Notes: generated by a model from the letters alone, not told the origin. DNA of 64,000 nt from CAKMMH01 sp927798255 (GCA_034180415.1 JAXFOK010000056.1:1-64000), one strand, 5' to 3'; positions 17,451 to 27,066 are shown, counted from the stretch's first letter. Translations and numbers: made by a program.

Positions 17451-17708
17451 ATGGAAATTAGAGATAAAAAACTAGAACAAATTAGTACTATTCAAACTAG
17501 CGAATTAAAGAAGCCTGAACATAAAGAAATAAAAGAAAAACCTATAGACGAAGATACAATAAATGTAAAGGGACTTGCTAAAGAAATTGAAACTGATAAT
17601 ACAAAAAAAGTTTCGGAGTTAAAAAGCAAATACGAGGCAGGTACTTTATCTTATGACACAAAAGATGTCGCAAAAGCGTTTTTAAAAGAAGCTGTTGGAA
17701 TATACTAA
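17451..17708 (+). CDS. FlgM-like anti-sigma-28 factor
   Basis: This 85-residue protein has a Lys/Glu-rich N-terminal half likely to be unstructured. Its C-terminal segment KVSELKSKYEAGTLSYDTKDVAKAFLKEA matches in outline the sigma-28-binding region of FlgM, where an ELK..I..G.Y.VD...VA..ML pattern is usual. A GAGG ribosome site precedes the start. FlgM holds FliA inactive until the flagellar hook is complete. No other flagellar gene lies nearby, so the link to motility is by similarity only. Confidence 0.6.
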   Translation: MEIRDKKLEQISTIQTSELKKPEHKEIKEKPIDEDTINVKGLAKEIETDNTKKVSELKSKYEAGTLSYDTKDVAKAFLKEAVGIY

Positions 17709-17723
17709 TAAGATAACAATTTA

Positions 17724-17773
17724 CTGTTAACTGCAGTCAGCAAAGCCAGCTGCCTGAACCCTGAAGCCAGATT
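17724..17773. repeat. Intergenic 7-bp-periodic repeat, second site
   Basis: The stretch with CAGTCAGC, CCAGCTGC, CTGAACC and CTGAAGCC units is of the same kind as the arrays at 4571-4676 and 26950-27066. It stands out as less AT-rich than its flanks. Confidence 0.35.
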
Positions 17774-17841
17774 TCCCTTTTTCAAATAATCACTATATGA
17801 ATTGGGATAAAAAGACTTAAAATAAGTTTTTAGATATACAT

Positions 17842-18258
17842 TTAAATTTCTGTTAATGTTCTTTTACTCCATTTTGTAGTCTCAGATTTCTTACTATTTG
17901 AAATCACGACTTGATACCTAATTGAATAAATCCCTTTATCCATATTTTTTAAATTAATTTCATTTTTTCTTTCATAAGTTAAAAACTTTTTTCCTAGTTT
18001 AAAAAATCTATCTTAATTTCCTAATCTTTTTAATTTTCTTATATGAATTAAATATTTTACTTTCACATTCTTTGTATTACCATTGATAGCTCCTGATTTA
18101 ATTTTTGGTAAATTTATTAGTATAGTCTTTTTTCTTTTCCCTTTACTGATAATAGGTTTAGGAAGCTTAGTTTCTCGAGTAACTATATCTATTATAGGCA
18201 CAATGTATGGTGGCGAAGAAAAAGTTTGAGTCAATGTTTCAAAAAGCTGTCTAGCCAC
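17842..18258 (-). pseudogene. Fibronectin-III-like gene broken by an in-frame stop
   Basis: A minus-strand frame opens with GTG at 18258 and stops at a TAA at 18013-18015. The same frame then continues without another stop to 17842. The second part reads like the end of a beta-sandwich module (DKGIYSIRYQVVISNSKKS), and the first part has the same Pro-rich, beta-strand character. Together they look like one or two fibronectin type III-like repeats of a surface or phage-tail-like protein. It has no upstream signal peptide, so the 5' part is probably missing as well. Confidence 0.45.
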
Positions 18259-18289
18259 ATGAGCATTTCATAACTATATGATTATCATA

Positions 18290-18760
18290 TTAATTGTTGA
18301 ATATTTTTCTTACAAAAGTCTTTTTAATAATTTCTTTTGATTCTTCCTCTAATATTCCGCTTATGATTTTTATTTTTTTGGGATTAAAAAGCGATAAATC
18401 ATATCTTGCCCCTAAAGCTCCTGTTTTAGGTTCTGATGTTCCATAAATTACATTAGCAATCCTTGCATTTTCTATAGCTCCTGTGCACATAGTGCAAGGT
18501 TCAACATTTACAAAGAGACTAGTACCATCAAGGCGCCAATTATTTAGTTTCTTTGAAGCTTCTTTAATTGCTAAAATTTCAGCATGAGCTGTGGCATCTT
18601 TTAAACTTTCAATTTTATTATGCGTAAGAGATAAAATTTTATCGTCTTTAACAATCAAAGCTGCAATTGGTATCTCGCCTTCTTTTAACGCAAGTTTTGC
18701 TTCCTCTAAAACAAGTGCCATATATTTTTCTAAATCTTCTTTTTTTAAATTCATAATCAA
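18290..18760 (-). CDS. tadA: tRNA adenosine(34) deaminase
   Basis: This enzyme converts A34 to inosine in the wobble position of tRNA-Arg(ACG). The zinc-deaminase motifs are present: HAEILAIKEA with the catalytic Glu, and EPCTMCTGAIENA. The length of 156 is standard. An alternative start lies two codons in (ATG at 18754). It follows the radical SAM gene by seven bases on the same strand, so the two are probably co-transcribed. Confidence 0.93.
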   Translation of the reverse strand: MIMNLKKEDLEKYMALVLEEAKLALKEGEIPIAALIVKDDKILSLTHNKIESLKDATAHAEILAIKEASKKLNNWRLDGTSLFVNVEPCTMCTGAIENARIANVIYGTSEPKTGALGARYDLSLFNPKKIKIISGILEEESKEIIKKTFVRKIFNN

Positions 18761-18767
18761 TACACTT

Positions 18768-19886
18768 TTATCTTTTAATTAAAGCTAACAATTTATCTGA
18801 CGTATAATCAAAAATTCTTTTATAACTTTCACAAAGATAATTTTTTCTTTTTCCCTCTTTATCCCTTACTATCCAATTTTTTGGGCATTCTCCATGACAT
18901 ATAAAAAAGTATTTACATGCTATACATTCTTTACTTACATTTTCTCTTTTATAAGCTCTAAAATCATAAAACATCTTATTATCAAACAACTCTTTTAAGC
19001 TTTTCTCATTAATATTCCCAAGTAAAAAATCTTTTTCTGCGAAATGATCACAAGCGTATATATCGCCATTGTGTTCCATTAAAAGTGCTTGTCCACAATT
19101 TTTTTGAAACTCGCAAAGCCCATGTTCTGTGCCAAGCCAAGAAGCCATAACAACCTCAAAAATCTGCACTGAAACTTTCCCTATATCATTTTTATACCAT
19201 AAATCAAATACTGAAATTATGAAATCTTCATATTCTTTTGGAGTAATAGACTGAGGATTCAGTACATTTTCTCTATTAAAGCCAGATCCTTTTTCACTTT
19301 GAACAATTGGAATAAATTGTAAGAAATTAACTTTAAGTGTATTTACAAAATACTCATATACTTCCTTTGGATATCTTACATTTTCTTTGTTTACTGTACA
19401 TAAAATATTAAAATCTACTCCATATTTTTTTAATAAATTAATATTTTCAATAATTTTATCATAATAACTTTCATGAGTGACACTTACTCTATTTTTCTCA
19501 TGTAAATTTTTAGGTCCATCAAGACTTATTCCTATCAAAAAATCATTTTCTTTAAAAAATTTAACCCATTCCTCATTTAAATTCGTACCATTTGTTTGAA
19601 AACAATTTTTTATTTTTATTCCATGTATTTTTTGATAGTTTATTGCCTCATAAAAAAAATCTAATCCTCGAAGTGTAGGCTCTCCTCCCTGCCAAGTGAT
19701 TGAAGAACGATTCGCAAAATTTTTTAAATTTTCTAAAAGGTTAATATATGTCTTTAAATTTATTGAAAAATCTGTATTATTGCATAAGGATTTTTTTCTT
19801 AAATAATAACAATACTTACATGATAAATTGCAAATTGCTCCTTTTGGTTTTATTGTAATATGTAATGAATCAAATGGTGTAAACAT
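18768..19886 (-). CDS. Anaerobic sulfatase-maturating enzyme (radical SAM/SPASM)
   Basis: This radical SAM protein oxidises the active-site Cys or Ser of a sulfatase to formylglycine without oxygen. The SAM cluster motif is CNLSCKYCYYLRK, followed by the SPASM region with CGQALLMEHNGDIYACDHF and the Cys cluster CIACKYFFICHGECPKN. The length of 372 fits the family. The divergent neighbour at 19906 is a sulfatase with a Cys-type active site, an ideal substrate. Only 19 bases separate the two start codons. Confidence 0.93.
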   Translation of the reverse strand: MFTPFDSLHITIKPKGAICNLSCKYCYYLRKKSLCNNTDFSINLKTYINLLENLKNFANRSSITWQGGEPTLRGLDFFYEAINYQKIHGIKIKNCFQTNGTNLNEEWVKFFKENDFLIGISLDGPKNLHEKNRVSVTHESYYDKIIENINLLKKYGVDFNILCTVNKENVRYPKEVYEYFVNTLKVNFLQFIPIVQSEKGSGFNRENVLNPQSITPKEYEDFIISVFDLWYKNDIGKVSVQIFEVVMASWLGTEHGLCEFQKNCGQALLMEHNGDIYACDHFAEKDFLLGNINEKSLKELFDNKMFYDFRAYKRENVSKECIACKYFFICHGECPKNWIVRDKEGKRKNYLCESYKRIFDYTSDKLLALIKR

Positions 19887-19905
19887 TTTTTTGGCGTTTT
19901 AAAAA

Positions 19906-21342
19906 ATGATAAATTCAAACATTAAAGTTTTACTTCTCAAAGTTATATTAACAATTATTTTAATAAATACAAACGTCGCTTATTGCCAAAGTACTAAAAA
20001 TACTGATACTAGACCAAATATTGTTTTTATTCTAACAGATGACCAAAGAGCAGATACTATAAAAAAATATATGCCTGTAACATACAAAGAAATTTTCTTA
20101 AAAGGTACAGTGTTTACAAACCATTTTGCGACAACTCCTATTTGTGGACCAAGTAGAATTAGTATCCTTACAGGACTTTACACAACAGAGCATGGAATGC
20201 TTGATAATGCAGATCAAGAAAAGCCTTCTTTAAATGAGTACTCTATTGCTAAACGCCTTAAAGATTCAGGCTATTACACAGGACACGTTGGGAAATTTCA
20301 CAATACTTCTGATGGTAAATATTCTCCCAATAGAAAAAGTGAATATAATTATTGGGTAGCCCATAGAGGTGGAAGCGCTCGTTATACAGATCTAGTTATT
20401 AATGAAAATGGTAAATTCTCTAGAAAAAGAGGATTTTATGTTACTGAATTTTGGAATCGTAAAGCTTTACAATTTTTAGATAATGCAAAGAAACAGCACA
20501 AGCCTTTTTTCTTAACACTATCTCATAATGCGCCTCATAGTCCTGCGCTTCCTGATAAAGCTTATGAAAAAAGATATAATATAAGAGAAATAAAAGATGT
20601 TCCTTCTTTTTTAGACATAAAAGATACTGGTAAACCAAGTTGGGTTAACGCGCAAAAACAGTATTTCATATCAAAAAAGAAACAATTAAATAAAAAAAAG
20701 AAAAATATTAAATTATTTGCTGGAAAGCAACTTGCAACTCTTATGTCAATTGATGATGGAGTGAAGAAAATTGTCAAAAAACTAAAGAGACTTGGTCTTT
20801 ATGAAAATACGGTTTTAGTATTTATGTCAGATAATGGACTTATGTGGGGAGAACATTGTTTACAATCTAAAAATAATACTTATGAGGAAGCAACAAGAAT
20901 TCCTCTTGCTATAAGCTATCCAAAAGACCGTACATTATTTCCTGCTAAAGATGTTGATGAAATTACAGCAAATATTGATATGGCACCAACATTTGCAGAC
21001 CTTGCTGGGATAAAGAAAGAAGATTTTGAAAATGAAGTTTCTGGAATTTCTCTTTTAGATGTAATAAAAGGTAATAATTTAAGAGATGGTATTCTTCTTC
21101 AAGGTTCTTGGAACAATAGCTCATTAGTTTATAGCGGTTACCACACGAAAGATTATGTTTATTCAGAGACAGGTCATACAAAATTTAAAGAACTTTATAA
21201 TATAAAATTAGATCCATATGAATTACTAAATTTAGCTAACGAACCAAAATATAGTGACGTGCAAAATGAGCTTCAAGCTAAACTTTATAATGAATTAGCA
21301 ATACACGATCCACAGGAGTGTCATAGTAAAATTTGTAGATAA
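19906..21342 (+). CDS. Secreted sulfatase, Cys-type active site
   Basis: This enzyme hydrolyses sulfate esters. A signal peptide covers about residues 1-28 and suggests export to the periplasm. The metal site begins with FILTDDQRADT, and the formylglycine site is CGPSRISILTG, the Cys-x-Pro-x-Arg type. MSDNGLMWGEH gives the later Asp-Asn metal ligands. At 478 residues it resembles the family-S1 sulfatases acting on host or algal glycans; the substrate cannot be told. Its divergent neighbour is the matching maturase. Confidence 0.92.
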   Translation: MINSNIKVLLLKVILTIILINTNVAYCQSTKNTDTRPNIVFILTDDQRADTIKKYMPVTYKEIFLKGTVFTNHFATTPICGPSRISILTGLYTTEHGMLDNADQEKPSLNEYSIAKRLKDSGYYTGHVGKFHNTSDGKYSPNRKSEYNYWVAHRGGSARYTDLVINENGKFSRKRGFYVTEFWNRKALQFLDNAKKQHKPFFLTLSHNAPHSPALPDKAYEKRYNIREIKDVPSFLDIKDTGKPSWVNAQKQYFISKKKQLNKKKKNIKLFAGKQLATLMSIDDGVKKIVKKLKRLGLYENTVLVFMSDNGLMWGEHCLQSKNNTYEEATRIPLAISYPKDRTLFPAKDVDEITANIDMAPTFADLAGIKKEDFENEVSGISLLDVIKGNNLRDGILLQGSWNNSSLVYSGYHTKDYVYSETGHTKFKELYNIKLDPYELLNLANEPKYSDVQNELQAKLYNELAIHDPQECHSKICR

Positions 21343-21368
21343 AGCTATCTTAAGGAAATATTTTAAAA

Positions 21369-22535
21369 TTATATAGCTTCTTTTAATTCTTCACTATTAT
21401 CACTAACTATAGGTCTCTTTATTACTTTTCCTGTAACTTCACTATAAACATCAAGCACTCTTAAAAGAACATTTTCTAATTTAAATTTCTTTAAATTTTT
21501 TTCATTGGAAATATACGTAAAACCATGTTCTCTTGAAACTTGGAAGAAAGTTTTTATCTCTTCATAAAAATCTTCTTTAGACATGCTTTTTGCACAAAAA
21601 TCATTTTTTGATAAAAGCTCGCAAATTGCAGGAACAGGACGCGTAATAAAAGGAACTTCTAAAGATTGAGCGTCAAGTGCTGGTATATAAAATCCTTCTG
21701 CAAGAGATGGAATAAGCATCGCATTTGAATTAGCAATAAGTCTTGTTAATTTCTCGTCAGAAACTGCGCCTAACACTTTAACATTTTGAGAAATCTTATA
21801 ATTTCTTATCTCTTTACTATCTAATAATTTTTGTATTCCAAATCCAACTAAAATTAATTTGGGAAGATTATATTTTGAAAATTTTTCTTCAAGTTTCGAA
21901 TATGCCCATAAAAGATCACTTAATCCCTTGTGCGGCATCGTATTTGAAAAAACTGAAATATAATAATTAAATGGAAATGGTTTTTCTTCTAAATGAAACT
22001 CTTGAGTAACACTTCTTAAAGATACAGCATTAGGAATTACCGTAATTTTATTTTGATTTTTTCTTGCGTACTTAAAATTATCAATTAACGCATTCTTAGA
22101 AGCTTCACTTACTGCTATAACTTTTGATGCTCTTTTTAACGTAGAATTTATCCAAGGTTTTGCAATATAAGGGTAATATATTTTCTTTGGATTAGTTATA
22201 TGAATTATATCATGAATTGTCACAACAGTTGGAATATTAACTCTAAAAGGAAGTGTGTAATGCGGAACATGAAAAAGATCAAATTTCGAAAAATCAATTT
22301 TTTTTGTTATTAAGAAACTTTCACTAAATGAATATGGCTTATTATTATCTTCTATTAAAGTTACGTTATCTTTCCAATCATAATTTTCAATTTTTTCTTT
22401 TGTAGATAATATCGAGACACTAACATCTGGAACTAACATTAAGCCTTCTATTAAATTTCTAATATAAGCTCCAATACCACCATCATTAATCTTTTTTGCA
22501 TCAATTAATACATTAAATGTCGCGGGATAATCCAT
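21369..22535 (-). CDS. GT4-type glycosyltransferase
   Basis: This is a GT-B fold sugar transferase. The N-terminal domain has the GGIGAYIRNLIEGL loop, and the C-terminal domain includes FSNTMPHKGLSDLLWAY and the nucleotide-sugar site ANSNAMLIPSLAEGFYIPALDAQ with its Glu pair. The length of 388 is normal. It converges on the sulfatase gene with 26 bases between stops. It is probably a surface polysaccharide or LPS enzyme. Confidence 0.88.
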   Translation of the reverse strand: MDYPATFNVLIDAKKINDGGIGAYIRNLIEGLMLVPDVSVSILSTKEKIENYDWKDNVTLIEDNNKPYSFSESFLITKKIDFSKFDLFHVPHYTLPFRVNIPTVVTIHDIIHITNPKKIYYPYIAKPWINSTLKRASKVIAVSEASKNALIDNFKYARKNQNKITVIPNAVSLRSVTQEFHLEEKPFPFNYYISVFSNTMPHKGLSDLLWAYSKLEEKFSKYNLPKLILVGFGIQKLLDSKEIRNYKISQNVKVLGAVSDEKLTRLIANSNAMLIPSLAEGFYIPALDAQSLEVPFITRPVPAICELLSKNDFCAKSMSKEDFYEEIKTFFQVSREHGFTYISNEKNLKKFKLENVLLRVLDVYSEVTGKVIKRPIVSDNSEELKEAI

Positions 22536-22643
22536 TTTATAAACTACTTTTAAAAATTATTTAAACTAACTAGACCTTGATATTTTAAAAAATTAAATAA
22601 TAAAAATCCACAAAAAAATACATATCAGGATAATCAGGCTTTA

Positions 22644-23609
22644 TTACCTATTTGCTTCATTATTTGTGTAATTATACACATTTCTTATCCTATAAATCTT
22701 CTTATCTTGTGATTCATAGTAAGTTCTTGCCAAAACTTCAGCTAACAGCCCGAAAACTATAAATTGTATACCGATAATTCCAAGCATCACTGCAAGAGAA
22801 AGAAGCGGTCTATTTCCCATTGGAATATGCATAAAAAATCTTTGATACATTAAATAGAAAAATGTAATAAAGCTTATAAATTCTGAAATTAATCCTAAAA
22901 ATCCAAATAAATGGATAGGCCTTTTTGAATAACCAAGTAAGAATTTTACTAAAATTAAGTCTAAAAACACTCTTATAGCTTTTGAAAGTCCATATTTAGA
23001 CTTACCATATTTTCTGGCTCTATGATTCACAGGAACTTCTACAATTTTTGCACCCATTTCATTTGCAAGAGCCGCGATAAATCTATGCATCTCTCCATAA
23101 AGTTTAATTCCTCTTGCGACATCCCCAGTCATTACTTTTAGTGAACAACCGTTATCATGAAGATAAACTCCTGTAATTTTTGCGATAATTTTATTACCAA
23201 GTTTACTAGGAAGCGTTACTGTAAGTTTTTTATCATGTCTATCTTTTCTCCAACCAGCAACAAGGTCATAACCTTCTTCAAGTTTACTAACCATCATAGG
23301 AATTTCATTTGGGTCATTTTGAAGGTCACCATCCATTGGTATTACAATATCCCCCCTACTATTTTCAAAACCAGCAGCCATTGCGGCAGTTTGCCCGAAA
23401 TTTCTTCTAAATTCAATTACTACAAGGTGTGAATCTCTTTTTGCACATTCTTTTAAAACTTCTAGCGTATTATCCTTTGAACCATCATTTACAAAAATTA
23501 TTTCGTAAGAACGTCCCATCGATTCTAAAACTTTACTAATTTCTAAATAACATTCTTTAACACTCTCTTCTTCGTTATATACAGGAACAACAACTGATAT
23601 ACTTTGCAT
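22644..23609 (-). CDS. GT2 polyprenyl-phosphate glycosyltransferase, ArnC/GtrB-like
   Basis: The cytoplasmic GT2 domain (residues 1-210) has VVVPVYNEEESV, FVNDGSKDNTLEVL and the DxD site PMDGDLQNDPNE. Two membrane helices follow at about 230-255 and 270-292. Such enzymes load a sugar onto undecaprenyl phosphate for transfer across the membrane. It lies about 108 bases upstream of the GT4 gene on the same strand. Confidence 0.88.
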   Translation of the reverse strand: MQSISVVVPVYNEEESVKECYLEISKVLESMGRSYEIIFVNDGSKDNTLEVLKECAKRDSHLVVIEFRRNFGQTAAMAAGFENSRGDIVIPMDGDLQNDPNEIPMMVSKLEEGYDLVAGWRKDRHDKKLTVTLPSKLGNKIIAKITGVYLHDNGCSLKVMTGDVARGIKLYGEMHRFIAALANEMGAKIVEVPVNHRARKYGKSKYGLSKAIRVFLDLILVKFLLGYSKRPIHLFGFLGLISEFISFITFFYLMYQRFFMHIPMGNRPLLSLAVMLGIIGIQFIVFGLLAEVLARTYYESQDKKIYRIRNVYNYTNNEANR

Positions 23610-23770
23610 AAATTAAATCCTCTCTTAATTTTAAAAATTCCATAAATTATTAGTTTTTTAAGTATACTTTAAAAATTTTTTTAATAAAAGGTATATACAA
23701 ATTATACAAAAATTATTTATATTTAAATAGTTACATTTATTAAATATATTAGAATTCAAAATATTAGCTT

Positions 23771-24379
23771 ATGAATAAAACTATTTTTAAATTTTTCTAT
23801 CTTTTGCTATTTTTACTTTCTAGTTGTTCATTATTTGAATCTGATAATAAAACTAGTAGCACTACAAGTTTTTTATTTGATAAAAAAATTATAGTATCTC
23901 CAATATCTGAATCACAATTCAATTTAACACCTTTTATAAAATTATTATTAAAAAATGAAGGAATGTATCTTTATGATATTGAGGGACAATATCAAAATAA
24001 GGCTTTCTCTGTAAATGGCGCATTAAAAATTCAAAATAATAATTTAAATTTAATTACGTTAATAAATCAAAATAAACTATTTAATATTAATTTAGATAGT
24101 GATTTAAATTTTTCTACAACAACAAACATCGTAGAAATTAAAAACAACCCTGAATATCTTATAGGAGAGCTTTGTTTTATATATTTAGATAAAGATGATT
24201 TAAGTAATTTACTTCCTAAGGACTACAAAGTTGAAGAATTTAATAATGAAAGAAGTATTTCTTACAATGATATACCAATTATACAAATAACATATGATTC
24301 AAATAATCATTTTGTATCAAATATTGAATTTAACAACGTTTTAAAAAATTATTCATATAAACTTAAAAAAATAAATTAA
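23771..24379 (+). CDS. Putative lipoprotein of unknown function
   Basis: The N-terminus MNKTIFKFFYLLLFLLSSCS is a lipoprotein signal with lipobox LSSC, so the mature protein would begin at a lipidated Cys around residue 19. The rest is Asn-rich and looks mostly beta, with repeated hydrophobic-polar alternation, and may be an outer-membrane-associated protein. No family was recognised. It precedes rpe by 62 bases on the same strand. Confidence 0.65.
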   Translation: MNKTIFKFFYLLLFLLSSCSLFESDNKTSSTTSFLFDKKIIVSPISESQFNLTPFIKLLLKNEGMYLYDIEGQYQNKAFSVNGALKIQNNNLNLITLINQNKLFNINLDSDLNFSTTTNIVEIKNNPEYLIGELCFIYLDKDDLSNLLPKDYKVEEFNNERSISYNDIPIIQITYDSNNHFVSNIEFNNVLKNYSYKLKKIN

Positions 24380-24441
24380 ATCATTATAAAAATTTACTAA
24401 AAACCATTTTAAAGAAAATGTATATAATATAAAATTTCAGT

Positions 24442-25104
24442 ATGGAAAAAATTATTGTTGCGCCATCAATTCTTGCTGCAAATCTTCAAAATTTAAAAGA
24501 TGATGTACTTTCTGTTATTCAAAGTGGGGCAGATTGGCTTCATGTTGATGTTATGGACGGTTCTTTTGTTCCTCCTATTACATTTGGAGATAATATTGTA
24601 AAAACTTTAAGAAAATTTACAGATATTTTTTTAGATGTTCATTTAATGATTGAAAATCCTAAAAAACATATCAAATCTTTTATAGAAGCAGGAGCCAATT
24701 TAATTACCATTCATAAAGAAAGTTTTAATAGCGATGATGAAATTTTTGAAACTTTAAATTTCATAAAATCTAATAATATAAAATGTGGGCTTTCATTTAA
24801 ACCCAATACGCCTTGTGAAGATATTGATAAATTTTTAAATATGATAGATTTAGTACTTGTGATGTCAGTAGAACCTGGATTTGGTGGACAAAAATTTATC
24901 CTCAACTCTCTTAATAAAATTTCGTATTTAAAAAATCAAATTAATATTTTAAAATCTAATTGTTTAATAGAAGTTGATGGTGGTGTAAATAAAGAAACTG
25001 CTCCTTTATGTATAAAAGAAGGTGCTAATGTTTTAGTTGCAGGTACATATGTATTTAATGCGGATAATAGAAAACTTGCAATTAATAGTATAAATCATTT
25101 ATAG
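24442..25104 (+). CDS. rpe: Ribulose-phosphate 3-epimerase
   Basis: This TIM-barrel enzyme of the pentose phosphate pathway interconverts ribulose-5-phosphate and xylulose-5-phosphate. Motifs seen are VDVMDGSFVPPITFG, DVHLMIENP, VMSVEPGFGGQKF and EVDGGVNKET. It is complete at 220 residues. It is followed nine bases later by plsY. Confidence 0.96.
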   Translation: MEKIIVAPSILAANLQNLKDDVLSVIQSGADWLHVDVMDGSFVPPITFGDNIVKTLRKFTDIFLDVHLMIENPKKHIKSFIEAGANLITIHKESFNSDDEIFETLNFIKSNNIKCGLSFKPNTPCEDIDKFLNMIDLVLVMSVEPGFGGQKFILNSLNKISYLKNQINILKSNCLIEVDGGVNKETAPLCIKEGANVLVAGTYVFNADNRKLAINSINHL

Positions 25105-25113
25105 GTTATTTTT

Positions 25114-25716
25114 ATGGAAACTTTACTTTATATTTTAAAATTAATCCCTTTTTATTTAATTGGTGCATTTCCAACAGGAATGATAATTGCAAAATTAAAT
25201 GGTGTTGATATTACAAAAACAGGAAGTGGAAATGTTGGAGCTACGAATCTTGCAAGAACATTAGGTAAAAAAGCAGGAATCTTAACTCTTTTAGGTGATT
25301 TAGGAAAAGGTGTTATCTCTATTGTTATTTGTCATTACTTTCTTTCAAAAAATTTAGATACGAAAGCACTTGTTGCATTAGTTACAGTTTTAGGACATTG
25401 TTTTTCACTTCCTAAATTAAGAGGAGGAAAAGGTGTTGCAACATCCCTTGGAGTAATTTTAGCAATTTCACCTAAAATTGCACTTGGCGCTCTTTTAGTA
25501 TTTGTAGTAATTTTTGCCATTTTTAAAATAGTATCTTTATCATCAATAACAGCTGCAATATTTTTACCAATATTATTTTTCTTATCTAATATGGGAGATG
25601 TACGTAGTGTTCATTATATAATGCTTATAAGTTTTGTAATTATTTTGAGGCACTATCCTAACATCAAGCGTTTACTAAAAGGTGAAGAAAAGAAGTTTTC
25701 GTTTGGGAAGAAGTAA
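25114..25716 (+). CDS. plsY: Acyl-phosphate glycerol-3-phosphate acyltransferase
   Basis: This inner-membrane enzyme carries out the first acylation step of phospholipid synthesis. The signatures TGSGNVGATNLARTLG and LRGGKGVATSLG are intact, and hydrophobic helices span the remainder. The length of 200 is standard. It is probably in one transcript with rpe. Confidence 0.95.
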   Translation: METLLYILKLIPFYLIGAFPTGMIIAKLNGVDITKTGSGNVGATNLARTLGKKAGILTLLGDLGKGVISIVICHYFLSKNLDTKALVALVTVLGHCFSLPKLRGGKGVATSLGVILAISPKIALGALLVFVVIFAIFKIVSLSSITAAIFLPILFFLSNMGDVRSVHYIMLISFVIILRHYPNIKRLLKGEEKKFSFGKK

Positions 25717-25720
25717 AGAA

Positions 25721-26848
25721 CTATTCACAAGGAATGGTAATTCTAACAGTAGTCCCCCCACCTTCTCTACTTTGGATTTCTATTTTTCCGCCATGGGCTT
25801 TTATATATTCACTACAAATAAAAAGTCCAGATCCTGAGCCTTGTTGCTCACCTGTTTCTCTGTTGATTTGAGTAAATAATTTTAGAGCATCTGCTGCTTT
25901 TTCATTGTCAAATCCTAATCCTCTATCTGATATTTCTATTACAGCATTATTTAATTCTTTTAGTAAATATATATCAATATTTACTTCTTCATTAGAAAAT
26001 TTTATAGCATTATCTAAAATTCTTTCTATAATATTTTTAAAGTAGATTTCATGAATTTTTACATTTACTCCACAGCTACAATCAATAATTTTAATTTCTA
26101 TATTTTGTGTGCTTTCTAATGATTTTTTAAAATTATTAACAGTATCTTCTACAACAGTTTTTAAGTTAAATAATTGAGATTTCTTTTCAACTTCTCTATT
26201 ATGAATCCCTACTTCTAATTGTTGAAGTATCATAAAATCATTTATTAAACGCTCCAACCTTTTACTTCCCTTTTCTATAGAACAAAGAAGTTTATTAACT
26301 TTTGCGCTATCTAATCTATCCCCACGTTCTAAAAGAAGCTCAGATGTACTTTGTATAGAAAGAAGTGGCGTTCTAAATTCATGAGATAATGTATGTAAAA
26401 GTCTCTTCTTATTTTTTTCTAACTCTTTTTCTATGGAATTTTTAATATCACTAACTCTACTGATTTTTCCCTTTACAATGGACATTAAAACATTAGGATC
26501 GTAGGGCTTTAACACGACATCATCAACCCCCATTTCCCGAACTCTATTAATCTCATCTTTATCATCAAGGGAAGTTAAAACGACAATAGGAACTTGTAAA
26601 TTATATTCAGGGTCTTTAATATGTTTACAAAATTCAAAACCGTCAACCTTTGGCATTAATAAATCGCAAATAATAAGATCAAATCGATTTTTTTTAACTA
26701 AATCTAAGCCGACAGCTCCATTATTTGCACAAGTTATTGACGCATCAAACTCACTTAAGAGTTTTTTTAAACTGTCTTGTACAATAATGTTATCTTCAAC
26801 TATTAATATTGATGACTTATTATTTAACAAATTCTTTCCTAAAAACAA
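25721..26848 (-). CDS. Response regulator-histidine kinase hybrid
   Basis: Domain order is reversed relative to classical hybrids: an N-terminal receiver (SILIVEDNIIVQ, phospho-acceptor Asp in IICDLLMP, Lys in VVLKPYD) is followed by a HisKA helix with the phospho-His in LSHEFRTPLLS and an ATPase domain with N box ILDNAIKF, GLGFDN and GSGSGLFICSEY. No membrane segment or sensor domain is present, so it is cytosolic and takes its signal through the receiver. It converges on plsY with four bases between them. Confidence 0.92.
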   Translation of the reverse strand: MFLGKNLLNNKSSILIVEDNIIVQDSLKKLLSEFDASITCANNGAVGLDLVKKNRFDLIICDLLMPKVDGFEFCKHIKDPEYNLQVPIVVLTSLDDKDEINRVREMGVDDVVLKPYDPNVLMSIVKGKISRVSDIKNSIEKELEKNKKRLLHTLSHEFRTPLLSIQSTSELLLERGDRLDSAKVNKLLCSIEKGSKRLERLINDFMILQQLEVGIHNREVEKKSQLFNLKTVVEDTVNNFKKSLESTQNIEIKIIDCSCGVNVKIHEIYFKNIIERILDNAIKFSNEEVNIDIYLLKELNNAVIEISDRGLGFDNEKAADALKLFTQINRETGEQQGSGSGLFICSEYIKAHGGKIEIQSREGGGTTVRITIPCE

Positions 26849-26949
26849 AAAAATATGTCTACAGCATTAAATATCGGAAAAATTTATAATAATCTTAAAT
26901 TAATATGAATTATGTGGGAAATTATTGAAAAATGAGTAATATTAGTTAG

Positions 26950-27066
26950 TTAGGTACAGATTGCGGGCTTCAGGCTTTAGGTGAACCCGCGCGATTTAAG
27001 GGGGCAGGTATTAGGTTTCAGAAGTCAGCTTTCTTGAGTCTGCATACCTCATACCACGCGGATTTC
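26950..27066. repeat. Intergenic 7-bp-periodic repeat, third site
   Basis: The minus strand reads CTGAAACCTAATACCTGCCC and, further on, ACCTAAAGCCTGAAGCCC, which are near-heptamer units as at 4571-4676 and 17724-17773. It includes a small GC-rich hairpin at about 26966-26993. Together with its flanks it fills the gap between the histidine kinase and the Nudix remnant. Confidence 0.4.
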
